NCBI RefSeq assembly: GCF_015547515.1
Contig: NZ_JADMVE010000003.1
Span: 124,001 to 188,000, forward strand
DNA from: Eubacterium sp. 1001713B170207_170306_E7
Lineage (GTDB): Bacteria > Bacillota > Clostridia > Eubacteriales > Eubacteriaceae
Reading direction: 5' to 3'
DNA: 64,000 nt
Below the pieces are notes generated by a model. The model was not told where the DNA came from, searched no databases, and worked only from the letters and a program-made list of their open reading frames with translations. This document shows positions 50,418 to 59,579 of this stretch, piece after piece. Position 1 is the first letter of the stretch. Every line of letters begins with the position of its first letter. Position numbers and translations under genes: made by a program.

Positions 50418-51956
50418 ATGACAGAAAAAATTGTTTTACTCGTGGCGTTTTTTGCCAGTATGGTGGTTGTTGGCTTTTACTGCCGGAAGCATGCCACCGA
50501 TGTCAATGGGTTTGTATTGGGGGGCCGGTCCGTCGGCCCGTGGCTAACGGCTTTTTCTTATGGCACTTCTTATTTTTCCGCCGTTATCTTTGTGGGTTAC
50601 GCCGGACAGTTTGGCTGGAAGTTTGGGGTCGCGTCCACCTGGATCGGCCTGGGCAACGCGGTTTTAGGCTCGCTTCTGGCCTGGGTGGTGCTGGGACGGC
50701 GCACCCGGATCATGACCCAGTATCTGGATACGGCGACCATGCCGGAGTTTTTCGGCAAGCGCTTTGATTCCAATAAGCTGAAAATCGGGGCGTCCATCAT
50801 CACCTTTGTGTTTTTAATTCCCTACACGGCCTCGCTCTATAACGGGCTTTCCCGCCTTTTCGGCATGGCCTTTAATATTGACTATACGGTCTGCATTATT
50901 GTCATGGCGGTTCTCACCGGGATTTACGTCATCGCCGGGGGCTATATGGCCACGGCCATCAACGATTTTATCCAGGGGATTATCATGATCTTTGGGATCA
51001 TCGCAGTGGTGGCTGTGGTTCTGGGGAACAACGGCGGCTTTATGGAAGCGCTGAATACCCTGTCCCATGTCAATGATCCGGCGGTATCCAGCCAGGCGGG
51101 GGCTTTTACCTCCTTCTTTGGCCCGGACCCGTTGTCCCTGCTGGGGGTGATTATCCTGACCTCTCTGGGAACCTGGGGCCTGCCGCAGATGGTCGGTAAA
51201 TTTTACGCGATCAAGGATGAGCACTCCATCAATAAGGGCATGGTGATTTCCACCTTCTTCGCCATTATTGTGGCGGGCGGGTCATATTTCTTAGGCGGCT
51301 TTGGCCGTCTGTTCTCCGACCGGATTGATCTTGCGGCCGGAGGCTATGACTCCATTATCCCCACCATGCTGGAGGATCTGCCGTCCCTGCTCATTGGGAT
51401 CGTGGTGATCCTGGTGCTGTCGGCCTCTATGTCCACGCTGTCCTCACTGGTCATGGCGTCCAGCTCGACCCTGGCCCTTGATCTGATCAAGGACAACCTG
51501 ATTAAGAACATGGATGAAAAGAAGCAGGTGTTTACGATCCGCTGCCTGATCGTGGTCTTTATCCTGATCTCAGTGGTCATCGCCATTGTGCAGTACAGAA
51601 GCTCGGTCACCTTTATTGCCCAGCTCATGGGTATATCCTGGGGAGCGCTGGCCGGGGCATTTCTGGCGCCGTTCCTTTACGGCTTATACTGGAAGCGTGC
51701 CACCAAGGCGGCGGTCTGGGTTTCCTTTATCTTCAGCACCGTGCTCATGGTCTGCAATATGATCTTCCGCACGGCTTTTCCGCCGCTGCTGCAGTCGCCC
51801 ATCAACGCGGGCGCCTTTGCCATGATCATGGGGCTGATCTTTGTGCCGGTGATCAGCCTTCTGACCAAGCCGCCCAGAAAGCGCCTGGTGGACGATGCCT
51901 TTGCGTCCTACGATGCCAAGGTTATTGTATCGGTTAAGGAAGACCTGGGAGAATAG
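50418..51956 (+). CDS. sodium/solute symporter (SSS family)
   Basis: A 512-residue sodium/solute symporter with about thirteen helices and the family run YGTSYFSAVIFVGYAGQFGWKFG (split here: YGTSYFSAV, then FVGYAGQFG near 50). The ATG at 50418 starts the homologous protein; AAAAGGAGAGG lies 14 bp away, while an ATG at 50408 at ideal spacing opens a two-codon frame (ATG GTT TGA). The T-box in front predicts tyrosine-responsive control, suggesting an aromatic amino acid carrier, an unusual substrate for this family; PutP-like proline or pantothenate transport are alternatives. Confidence 0.88.
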   Translation: MTEKIVLLVAFFASMVVVGFYCRKHATDVNGFVLGGRSVGPWLTAFSYGTSYFSAVIFVGYAGQFGWKFGVASTWIGLGNAVLGSLLAWVVLGRRTRIMTQYLDTATMPEFFGKRFDSNKLKIGASIITFVFLIPYTASLYNGLSRLFGMAFNIDYTVCIIVMAVLTGIYVIAGGYMATAINDFIQGIIMIFGIIAVVAVVLGNNGGFMEALNTLSHVNDPAVSSQAGAFTSFFGPDPLSLLGVIILTSLGTWGLPQMVGKFYAIKDEHSINKGMVISTFFAIIVAGGSYFLGGFGRLFSDRIDLAAGGYDSIIPTMLEDLPSLLIGIVVILVLSASMSTLSSLVMASSSTLALDLIKDNLIKNMDEKKQVFTIRCLIVVFILISVVIAIVQYRSSVTFIAQLMGISWGALAGAFLAPFLYGLYWKRATKAAVWVSFIFSTVLMVCNMIFRTAFPPLLQSPINAGAFAMIMGLIFVPVISLLTKPPRKRLVDDAFASYDAKVIVSVKEDLGE

Positions 51957-51965
51957 ACGTCTTTT

Positions 51966-51999
51966 AAACACCCTCTGCTTTTGGTGGAGGGTGTTTTTT
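51966..51999 (+). terminator. terminator after the symporter gene
   Basis: A 10-bp stem (51966-51975 with 51987-51996) and T-run. Confidence 0.88.
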
Positions 52000-52044
52000 A
52001 GCGGCTGGTCAGAGACCGATATGCTTCTACAAAAATGAAAAGGT

Positions 52045-52073
52045 TTGACAATCAGGATTTTTGTCACTATACT
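52045..52073 (+). promoter_or_regulatory. strong sigma-70-type promoter before the DUF2284 gene
   Basis: TTGACA (52045-52050), a 17-nt spacer and TATACT (52068-52073), 34 bp before the gene. Confidence 0.85.
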
Positions 52074-52106
52074 GAGTACAGGTAAATGATTACAGGAGGA
52101 ATGACA

Positions 52107-52700
52107 ATGGCTGATAATGCGAAAGACAGGACATTTGAAATGGCGGAGCTGCCCAAATACCGGGTGGAGGCCTACGTGGCCGAGGTTCCCGTTTCGGAAT
52201 ACATGGAAAGCTGTGTGGATATTCCCACTTTTTCAGGCTATTGTGAGGCCTGCCCGAGCTATGGTAAAACCTGGGCCTGTCCGCCCTTTGATTTTTCGCC
52301 GGAGGATACCTGGCGGGCCTACCGGCGCTTTTATATGAGCGGGAAAAAAATCATCCTTGAGGGCCTGAACGGTACGGCAGAAGATTTTAAAAGAATTTCC
52401 GGACAGATCCTTAAAAGGGAGAGCCAGGCCCTTGAGACAGAGCTCATAAAGCTTGAGGCCCAATACCCGGGCAGTTTGGCCCTGTCCATGGGCAGCTGTG
52501 ATGTCTGTGGGGAAGGGAACTGTACAAGACCTCTGGGAGAGCCCTGCCGCCGGCCGGAAAGAATGCGCCATTCGGTGGAATCCATGGGCGGTAATGTGGG
52601 GCTGTCCGTTGAGAAATACCTGAAACAGGAGATACAGTGGATGTCGGAGGAACATCTGCCCGAATACTTTATGCTGATGGGCGGACTGTTGAAAAAATAA
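52107..52700 (+). CDS. DUF2284 Cys-rich metal-binding protein
   Basis: A 197-residue DUF2284 protein. Conserved cysteines occur in CEACPSYGKTWACPPFDF (about 43-60) and in a later cluster CDVCGEGNCTRPLGEPCR (about 131-148), suggesting an iron-sulfur or other metal site. Function is unknown; the family is common in anaerobes, including methanogens and acetogens. The ATG at 52107 is chosen over ATGs two and seven codons upstream because the AGGAGG site is correctly spaced. Monocistronic with its own promoter and terminator. Confidence 0.87.
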   Translation: MADNAKDRTFEMAELPKYRVEAYVAEVPVSEYMESCVDIPTFSGYCEACPSYGKTWACPPFDFSPEDTWRAYRRFYMSGKKIILEGLNGTAEDFKRISGQILKRESQALETELIKLEAQYPGSLALSMGSCDVCGEGNCTRPLGEPCRRPERMRHSVESMGGNVGLSVEKYLKQEIQWMSEEHLPEYFMLMGGLLKK

Positions 52701-52725
52701 AAAAGGGCGGATCCGCCCTTTTTTT
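52701..52725. terminator. bidirectional terminator
   Basis: A 10-bp stem around AT (52701-52710 with 52713-52722) with A and T flanks, between the convergent DUF2284 and large unknown genes. Confidence 0.85.
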
Positions 52726-52739
52726 ATTGCCGGTTATTT

Positions 52740-54725
52740 TTATAGCTGGAAGCCGGACGCCCCGGCCTCCTCCCGATAAGCCGCCGCCGCTGTGTCGCCG
52801 GCCTCAATGGCGATATGAAGCCATTGGCGGAAAATGGTCTGCTCAAGCAGAAGACTGCCCTCTGGCAGCTCGGATTTTTTGATCAGACAGCAGGCTGCGC
52901 TTCCTGCACCCAGGCCCTTTTGCAGCCAGGCCTCCTGCTCTCTCACGAGCTGTTCCTGGGAAAGCGGACGGTCCTTGCTTTCGCGGTCCAGCATGCTGTA
53001 GTAAAAAACCATACCAAAGGCCGCGTCTGAAAAGCCGAGCTCCCAGGAACGCCGCATGGCTTCGGCCGCCTCAGGGAATTGATTGTCTGAAAGACGCAGC
53101 AGTCCCTCAAAGTAAGCGCCGAGGCCCGAGCCCTTTTCGGAGGCTTCGTGCAGCGCGGCGTAAAGCTGCGCGGTTTCTTCATACGGCGTATTTTTGCAGC
53201 CCCATCCGAAAAGCTGGCAGAGTGTTTTCAGCGCCAGGATATCCGGATTGTCCGCGGCTTTTTCGCAGAGGCGGTCAAAGGCATTTGTGCCGTTGACCAA
53301 AAGGGCGCGGCAGGCATCCCTGTCCGGGCCATCGAAAAAGAAATCATCGCATCTTTCCAAAATCCCCTCAGCCGAATAGTAGGGGAGCTCCGAGAGCGCC
53401 TGCGCGTACTCCGCTTCCAGAGCGGCGGGCTCTTTTTGGTACTCACGTATAAACCGCGCGTGTGCGTGCGGTGTGTCACCCGACTCCAAGTCGCCGTAAT
53501 TCGCCCATTCCATATCCAGATCGGGAACCGTTGTCCCCATGTCGTCAGACAGGTACCGTGAGGCCAGGCGCTGGAAGTGGGAATAATCGCCGGAGGCTTC
53601 GTCGTAAGGACAGTTCATGGCCTTTAAGACTTTTTTGTAAAGGGGGATATAGGCGTTTTTTAACGCCGAAAACGCCTGCTCCCAATGCTGGGTCAGCTCG
53701 TGTTCTTCGCGGTCCAGCTGTACTTTTTCCTGGTTGGCCGCTTCCGGTGATTCCAGCGCCAGAAAAATGGGCTCGGGATAGTGGATATCCTTGTCGGTAA
53801 ACGGCGGGTAAGTGTCTTGGCTGCGTCTGATGGAGAAGCTTCCCGGCAGGGAATTATCCCATTCCGCGATGATGGAGAGACGGTCATATATCATCCGTGT
53901 GAATAGAGACGCAGGCAGTTCAACCGCGCTGAATAGTTTTTCGGTCTGCCGGTACCAGCCGGTGTTTTTGTATTCGTCCAGATAAATATAATAGCTGGCG
54001 CCCAGCTCCGCGATGGCGCGGGCCTGAGCCTCTGTGATCGGCTTTGGCACATAGAGGTAAAGGCCCCTGTGCTGAATCTGCAGATCAAAATAATAGCGGG
54101 GCTTGCCAATATCCGGAAGCTTAAACACAGGGGGCTTTTTTTCATCGAAGCCGAGGCTGAGAAAATCCGCAGTCACTTTTTCCAGCCCGGGCAGGTTTTC
54201 GTCTTTCAGATAGTTAAAAACCTGTTTCTGGTTGCTGGTGAGGTTTGCCGTGTAGGGTTCCTGGAAAGGCTCTGCGTAATAAGGGTCGGACAGGACTAAA
54301 AAGCCTGGAAAGATCCGGGTAAGCTCAAAGGCCTTCATGGAGGGATTGATGTATAAAAATTCAATGGCTTCGCCTCCGTCCAAAGCCAGGTCGCTGGCGA
54401 CAGCCGCCAGAAGATTCGCGCATTCATTTTCAGCAATGAAATAGACGCCTTTATAATTTCCGGCCGCTGTGAGATGGTGTATCAGAACACCCAGCTCCTC
54501 ACACTGGCTCCAAAATTCCAAATCCCGGCTGGGGGAGAAGCCCGCCGTATTTTGGCAGCGGGCATAGTCGAAATGCCCTGCTTCTGCGGAAGCCCTGGCC
54601 GCCAGGGATTTTTCAAGGTCTGGATGCCGGTCACTGTCGATAAAGTCAAAGACAAGATAATCACAGCCATTTTGCTCTGCCTCGCAGGTGAATCGTTTCA
54701 TTTGATTTAAATCTGGTTGCTTCAT
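52740..54725 (-). CDS. large protein of unknown function with helical-repeat C-terminus
   Basis: A 661-residue soluble protein; no family recognised. The N-terminal half (about 1-330) is mixed alpha/beta. The C-terminal third (about 470-650) shows paired helices of the Sel1/TPR type, such as YAALHEASEKGSGLGAYFEG, then FPEAAEAMRRSWELGFSDAA and WLQKGLGAGSAACCLI. No signal peptide or catalytic motif is visible. It starts 15 bp after the penicillin-binding protein stop on the same strand and may be cotranscribed with it. Confidence 0.78.
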   Translation of the reverse strand: MKQPDLNQMKRFTCEAEQNGCDYLVFDFIDSDRHPDLEKSLAARASAEAGHFDYARCQNTAGFSPSRDLEFWSQCEELGVLIHHLTAAGNYKGVYFIAENECANLLAAVASDLALDGGEAIEFLYINPSMKAFELTRIFPGFLVLSDPYYAEPFQEPYTANLTSNQKQVFNYLKDENLPGLEKVTADFLSLGFDEKKPPVFKLPDIGKPRYYFDLQIQHRGLYLYVPKPITEAQARAIAELGASYYIYLDEYKNTGWYRQTEKLFSAVELPASLFTRMIYDRLSIIAEWDNSLPGSFSIRRSQDTYPPFTDKDIHYPEPIFLALESPEAANQEKVQLDREEHELTQHWEQAFSALKNAYIPLYKKVLKAMNCPYDEASGDYSHFQRLASRYLSDDMGTTVPDLDMEWANYGDLESGDTPHAHARFIREYQKEPAALEAEYAQALSELPYYSAEGILERCDDFFFDGPDRDACRALLVNGTNAFDRLCEKAADNPDILALKTLCQLFGWGCKNTPYEETAQLYAALHEASEKGSGLGAYFEGLLRLSDNQFPEAAEAMRRSWELGFSDAAFGMVFYYSMLDRESKDRPLSQEQLVREQEAWLQKGLGAGSAACCLIKKSELPEGSLLLEQTIFRQWLHIAIEAGDTAAAAYREEAGASGFQL

Positions 54726-54739
54726 GATAATAAGCTCCT

Positions 54740-57556
54740 TTAGCTGGTAACATTGATGTTTAAAGTGCGGGTGTAGGTGGTCTCGTAGGTTTTCACCTGG
54801 TTTCCCTGCTGATAATTGACAGAGATCTTCTGCGAGACAGTAATCTGGGTAACGCCGGGGCTGGCCGCAGCGATTTGAATCTGGTTGCCGTTCTGGGAAA
54901 CCGATGCCGAGGATCCGCTGGCAGAGACCACCGTGGCCGCGTTGTTAGGGCCGTTGGCGGTAACCGTAATGGCGTTTCCGGACTGCATGTTGATGGTGCC
55001 GCCCACAGCGCCCCCATTCACCAGAAAGGTGATCTCAACTCCTGGGGCGGTGGTGTGTATCGGACAGGTCTGAGACTCCGGCGGCACCATCACAGATGCC
55101 TCGGAGGCGGTGAGATACTCCGAATCGACCGGGGTGATGCCCTGCGGGAAATTCCGGTTGACCTTTTGCAGCCGCACCACGCTCTGCACCGAGCTGGCCG
55201 GGCAGTAAGGCGTAACATAGCTGTTGGTGGATGTGTCCAAGGTGACAAGCGTATGGCAGTCATCCTTTTCGGTGGGGGCGGTGCCGTCGATGAAAAGCTC
55301 GTTAAAGACCATGGAGCCTCTGGGGTCTCTGGCAGACAGGTCTGTCGCCAGCTTGCCGGAGACCCGGTCAATGGCGGCGGTGACGATGCCGCCGGGGTTA
55401 TCCGGGAAGGCGGCAGACTCGAGGTCGTGGTGGATATCGTTCATGACAGCCTCAAACATGGAGGCCGGCCCCGGCTTGCTGCCCCCAAAGATACCGATGT
55501 TCAGATAATAGGTCCCCTCGCTGGTCTCCACGACATTTTCGTCATAGCCGTACCAGACAGCCATGGAATAATAGGGTGTGTAGCCGCAGAACCAGGCGTG
55601 GCGGTTTTCGTCGGTGGTTCCGGTTTTTCCCGCCACTGGCTGGCCGTCCACATAGATGTTGGTGGTTCCGCCGTTTACCACCCCTTTCAGGGCGTCTGTC
55701 ATCAGATAGGCGGTCTGGGGTTTAAATACCTGCTCGGAGCTGTCGGTTTTTTCGAGCAGCGTTTTTCCGCTGCGGTCCACGACCCTGGTGTAGAAGGACG
55801 GCGTTTTGTGCACTCCCATATTGGGAAAGGTGGCGTAGGCACTGGCCATGGCCAGCGAGGACTGTCCGTGGGTATAGCCCCCAAGGGCCAGCGCTGCCGG
55901 TGTCATGTCGTTGGCATCGCCGTCCTGCACGATGTCCAGGCCAAGACGGGTGCCATAGGCGGCAGACTGGTTGAGCCCGGTCGCCACATTGGCCTGTACG
56001 GCAATGGTATTCACCGAGCTGGTGATCCCCTCGCGCACGGTGGTCAGGCCCTCAAAGGTGCCGCTGGAGTTGTTGGGCCGCCAGCCCTGGTAGGCAATGG
56101 GCACGTCGGAAAAAACCGTGCCGAGGGTGATGGTGCCGGTATCAATGCCGGGGCCGTAGGCGGTCAGGGGCTTGGTCGAGGAGCCGGGCTGGAATTTGCG
56201 GGTGGCCCGGTTCAGGGACAGGTTGGTCTTTTCCTCCCGGCCTCCGACAATCCCGGCCACATTGCCGGTGCTGTTGTCAATGACGGTCATGCCGACCTCA
56301 GGAATGTAATCTGTCTCGACGCCGGTGTCGGCTGTTTTAGCCTCGGAAGCTGCCGCTGCCGCGCCGGACTGGGAGGGGTAGAGGTCTTCATTCAACGATT
56401 CGGCCTCCATGGCGCTCTGTACCTTTGGGTCGACCGTCGCGTAGATGGTGAGCCCGCCGCCGAGCAGCATGTCGGTAGCCTCATTTTCGGTATAACGGTA
56501 TTTGCTCTGAAGGTCTGTGACGACCTGCTCATATACCGCGTCGGTAAAATAGGAGTAGGTGCTGTCCGGCTCATTGTAGACAAGCCCTACCTGATTAGCG
56601 GTGAGCTCCGCGCTGGCCTGGTCGTACTGGGCCTGGTCGATATAGCCGAGCTCCAGCATTTTATCAATGACGAGCAGGGAGCGTTCCATGTTGCTGGGGT
56701 TCAGGGTATGGCGCCCGTCAGCCTCGGTGGCGAACACCTCATTGCCCTGCTCGTCGGTCGTGTAGACATAAGGGTCATAATAGGACGGCGAGTTGGCAAT
56801 GGAGGCCAGTATGGCACCCTGGGCTACATCCAGATCGGAGACGCTTTTGCCAAAATAGATTTCAGAGGCGGCCTGAACGCCCCAGGCATGGGAAAGGTTG
56901 ATCTTATTCAGATAGGCCTCCAGAATCTGATCCTTGGTATAGACCCGTTCCAGCTTTGTGGCCAGCACCATTTCCTGAAATTTACGGGTGACGGTCTTTT
57001 CCGAGGTCAGGTGCGTGAGCTTGATGAGCTGCTGGGTAATGGTGCTGCCGCCCGGCCCGTCCAGGCTGCCGCCGGAAAAGAGCACGCCTGCGAGAGCCCG
57101 GCCAAAGCGTTTGTAGTCAACGCCATGGTGGCTGCGGAAACGCTGGTCCTCGATGGCCACAAAGGCATTCTGTACATGGTCGGGTATGGTGTCGATGGAG
57201 ACGATCTCCCGCCGCTCAGCGCCCTGAAGGTCCTGATAAAAATTCCCGTTGACATCCATGATGCGGGCATTTTCAATATAATTAAAGTTGCCGGTGTCAA
57301 GGGGCGGGGTCTGGGCGTAAAGTACGCCAAAGGCGGCGCCGCCGCTCACAACGGCCAGAGCAAAGAGAACAATGAAAATCAGACTGATTTTTTGGGGAAT
57401 CGTCCGGCTGTTCCACCCTCTTTTCTTTTTTTGGGGACTTCTGGCAGCAGACTTCTCCGTTTTTCTGCCGTTTGGGGCGGCATCCTTGCGGAGAGGCGTT
57501 TTTGCGCCTTGCTTTTTCTGGGGTTCATTTTCAGGGGCAGTTTTATCTTCTAACAT
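54740..57556 (-). CDS. class A penicillin-binding protein (PBP1A type)
   Basis: A 938-residue bifunctional peptidoglycan synthase. A charged cytoplasmic tail (1-55) and one membrane helix (about 57-80) lead to a GT51 glycosyltransferase (catalytic Glu in VAIEDQRFRSHHG near 135; GGSTITQQLIK) and a transpeptidase with SSTK (about 458), SVN (about 511) and KTGTT (about 640). After about 770 comes an extra beta-rich, Ser/Gln-rich domain resembling an Ig-like fold. The Lys/Gln-rich tail is typical of Firmicutes. A frame of 892 codons open on the opposite strand is a composition artefact. Confidence 0.95.
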   Translation of the reverse strand: MLEDKTAPENEPQKKQGAKTPLRKDAAPNGRKTEKSAARSPQKKKRGWNSRTIPQKISLIFIVLFALAVVSGGAAFGVLYAQTPPLDTGNFNYIENARIMDVNGNFYQDLQGAERREIVSIDTIPDHVQNAFVAIEDQRFRSHHGVDYKRFGRALAGVLFSGGSLDGPGGSTITQQLIKLTHLTSEKTVTRKFQEMVLATKLERVYTKDQILEAYLNKINLSHAWGVQAASEIYFGKSVSDLDVAQGAILASIANSPSYYDPYVYTTDEQGNEVFATEADGRHTLNPSNMERSLLVIDKMLELGYIDQAQYDQASAELTANQVGLVYNEPDSTYSYFTDAVYEQVVTDLQSKYRYTENEATDMLLGGGLTIYATVDPKVQSAMEAESLNEDLYPSQSGAAAAASEAKTADTGVETDYIPEVGMTVIDNSTGNVAGIVGGREEKTNLSLNRATRKFQPGSSTKPLTAYGPGIDTGTITLGTVFSDVPIAYQGWRPNNSSGTFEGLTTVREGITSSVNTIAVQANVATGLNQSAAYGTRLGLDIVQDGDANDMTPAALALGGYTHGQSSLAMASAYATFPNMGVHKTPSFYTRVVDRSGKTLLEKTDSSEQVFKPQTAYLMTDALKGVVNGGTTNIYVDGQPVAGKTGTTDENRHAWFCGYTPYYSMAVWYGYDENVVETSEGTYYLNIGIFGGSKPGPASMFEAVMNDIHHDLESAAFPDNPGGIVTAAIDRVSGKLATDLSARDPRGSMVFNELFIDGTAPTEKDDCHTLVTLDTSTNSYVTPYCPASSVQSVVRLQKVNRNFPQGITPVDSEYLTASEASVMVPPESQTCPIHTTAPGVEITFLVNGGAVGGTINMQSGNAITVTANGPNNAATVVSASGSSASVSQNGNQIQIAAASPGVTQITVSQKISVNYQQGNQVKTYETTYTRTLNINVTS

Positions 57557-57694
57557 TATAAAACCTCCTACTTGCTTAAGTTTCTGATCGTACTATTATA
57601 TCTGTAAACGAAAAAAATAGCAATGAAATCGACAATGGAGAATTCCGGGGTAGAATAGATGAAGTAAATTACCGACCTTTTTTTAAGGCATTTG

Positions 57695-57703
57695 TGCTAT
57701 AAT
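57695..57703 (+). promoter_or_regulatory. extended -10 promoter of hflX
   Basis: TGCTATAAT is an extended -10 (TGn plus a perfect TATAAT at 57698-57703), 53 bp before hflX, with only a weak -35. Confidence 0.65.
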
Positions 57704-57756
57704 AAATGCGCTGTCTCTACAGACGGCGATGATTATACTATATTAAGGAAGTATTT

Positions 57757-59568
57757 ATGAGTGAAGTAAAAGCAGAAGGGGTGCGCCGAAGCATCCTGGA
57801 CGAACTGAATAAACTGATTGGCTACACCATGGAGAACCAGGTGCTGCTGGACGAACAGGTGCTTGAAGTGCTGATCCGGCTGACAAAGACCCTTGGCCGC
57901 GAAATTCTGGTGATGACCAATGACAAAAATAAGATTGAGTATGTAGGCATCGGCGACGCGTCCAAGGTGCCTCTGGACCATTCCAGGGTTCAGGAGAACC
58001 GGAAAAGCCTGAACCGCATCCGTGTCCTCCATACTCATCCCGGCGGAAACCCGCACCTGTCCGAGGAGGATTTCACAGCCTCGGACCATTTATCGGTGGA
58101 ATGTATGGTGGCGGTGGGCGTGAGCGAAGCAGGGCCCGTGCGGTTTGGAATCGGCGCGCCCGTAGTCCGGGATGGAAAGGTGGTCTATGGTATGGGCATC
58201 TGCGAATCCCTGGACCAGCTGAACCGTTTTCCGCTGGAAAATTATGTGCTGGCCGCCAACCGGGCGCTGCGGCGTGACCCCAACGCGGGCTTTGACATTG
58301 AGGATGAGAAGGAGCGCGCGCTGCTGATCGGAGTGGAGGTAAACGGCAGCCGCGGCGGCATCGACCTGGAAGAATCCATGGAGGAGCTGGCCCGGCTGGT
58401 CGAAACGGCCGAGGGTGAGGTGGCTGAGGTGGTGACCCAGCACCGGCCTCAGATCGATCCGGTCTTTTACGTTGGCCGGGGCAAGCTCCTGGAAATTATG
58501 AAAATAATCCAGAATCAGGATATTAACCTCATCGTGGCCAACGATGAGCTCAGCGCCAACCAGATCGGCAATATCGAGGGTATTACGGGCGTTAAAACCA
58601 TTGACCGAACCACCATCATTCTCGACATTTTTGCCCGGCAGGCAAAAACAAGGGAAGGGAAGCTTCAGGTAGAGCTGGCCCAGCAGAAATACCGCCTCAG
58701 CCATCTGAAAGGCCTGGGCATTGTGCTCTCCCGTACCGGCGGCGGCATTGGCACCCGCGGCCCGGGTGAAAAGAAGCTGGAAACCGACCGCCGCCATATC
58801 CGCAGGCAGATCGACGAGCTGGAGCGCAAAAACGCCAAGATTAACCAGACCAACGCCCTCAATGCCAAGGGCCGCCAGAAAAACAATATCCGCACCGTCT
58901 CGCTGATCGGTTATACCAACTCGGGCAAGAGCACCCTGTTTAACGTGCTCACAGAGAGCGACGCAGTTATCAAAGACGGGCTGTTCATCACCCTGGACTC
59001 CACTATCCGCAAGGTATGCCCCGAAGCGGGCGACTATCTGGTTTCGGATACTGTCGGCTTTATTGAAAAGCTGCCCCACGAGCTGATCAAGGCCTTTAAG
59101 ACAACCCTTAAAGAGGTAGAGACCGCCGACCTGCTGCTGCATGTGGTGGACGCCTCCAACCCCAATTACAAAAGCCAGATTGAGGTGGTCAACCAGGTGC
59201 TGCGGGACATCGGGTCCGGCCATAAGAAGGTGCTCATGGTCTACAACAAGATGGACAGGCTGACGCCGGAAGAACAGAAGCGCTTTGAAAACAGGGCTGC
59301 CCGGGCCGGCGACGCCATCTGTATCTCGGCCAGAGAGAAATGGCAGATCGAGGCGCTGACAGGGCGCATCGACCGTGAGCTCCGGGGCATGTCCTGCGAA
59401 AAAACCTATTGTATCCCCTATGAGGACAGCCGTGCCATGGCTGTGCTCCATGAAAAAAGCACGGTTTTGGATACCCGGTACGATACGGGAGGCACCCGGG
59501 TCCGGGTTTCCGTCAGCAGTGATTTTCCGGCGCATCAGTATGAAAAGTATGAAGTGGAAGCAGAGTGA
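57757..59568 (+). CDS. hflX: ribosome-associated GTPase HflX with JAMM-like N-terminal domain
   Basis: A 603-residue HflX, about 180 residues longer than the E. coli form. The C-terminal two-thirds are standard: the HflX domain with RTGGGIGTRGPGEKKLE (about 325-341), then a GTPase with G1 GYTNSGKST (385-393), G3 DTVGF (about 431) and G4 NKMD (about 496). HflX splits stalled or hibernating ribosomes. The N-terminal extension carries HTHPGGNPHLSEED (92-105), an exact HxH-x7-SxxD match to the JAMM/MPN zinc motif. It starts with ATG after AAGGAAG and is followed by yigZ-like and yebC. Confidence 0.94.
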   Translation: MSEVKAEGVRRSILDELNKLIGYTMENQVLLDEQVLEVLIRLTKTLGREILVMTNDKNKIEYVGIGDASKVPLDHSRVQENRKSLNRIRVLHTHPGGNPHLSEEDFTASDHLSVECMVAVGVSEAGPVRFGIGAPVVRDGKVVYGMGICESLDQLNRFPLENYVLAANRALRRDPNAGFDIEDEKERALLIGVEVNGSRGGIDLEESMEELARLVETAEGEVAEVVTQHRPQIDPVFYVGRGKLLEIMKIIQNQDINLIVANDELSANQIGNIEGITGVKTIDRTTIILDIFARQAKTREGKLQVELAQQKYRLSHLKGLGIVLSRTGGGIGTRGPGEKKLETDRRHIRRQIDELERKNAKINQTNALNAKGRQKNNIRTVSLIGYTNSGKSTLFNVLTESDAVIKDGLFITLDSTIRKVCPEAGDYLVSDTVGFIEKLPHELIKAFKTTLKEVETADLLLHVVDASNPNYKSQIEVVNQVLRDIGSGHKKVLMVYNKMDRLTPEEQKRFENRAARAGDAICISAREKWQIEALTGRIDRELRGMSCEKTYCIPYEDSRAMAVLHEKSTVLDTRYDTGGTRVRVSVSSDFPAHQYEKYEVEAE

Positions 59569-59579
59569 CAGGAGGTAAA

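Noticed and set aside
54875-57553. 892-codon open frame on the plus strand
   Set aside because: It is exactly antisense to the class A PBP gene, has no ribosome site, and its translation is low-complexity Gly/Val/His-rich, as expected from third-position G+C bias of the real gene.
58090-59535. 481-codon open frame on the minus strand
   Set aside because: Antisense to hflX; the plus-strand frame has all GTPase motifs and a good start.
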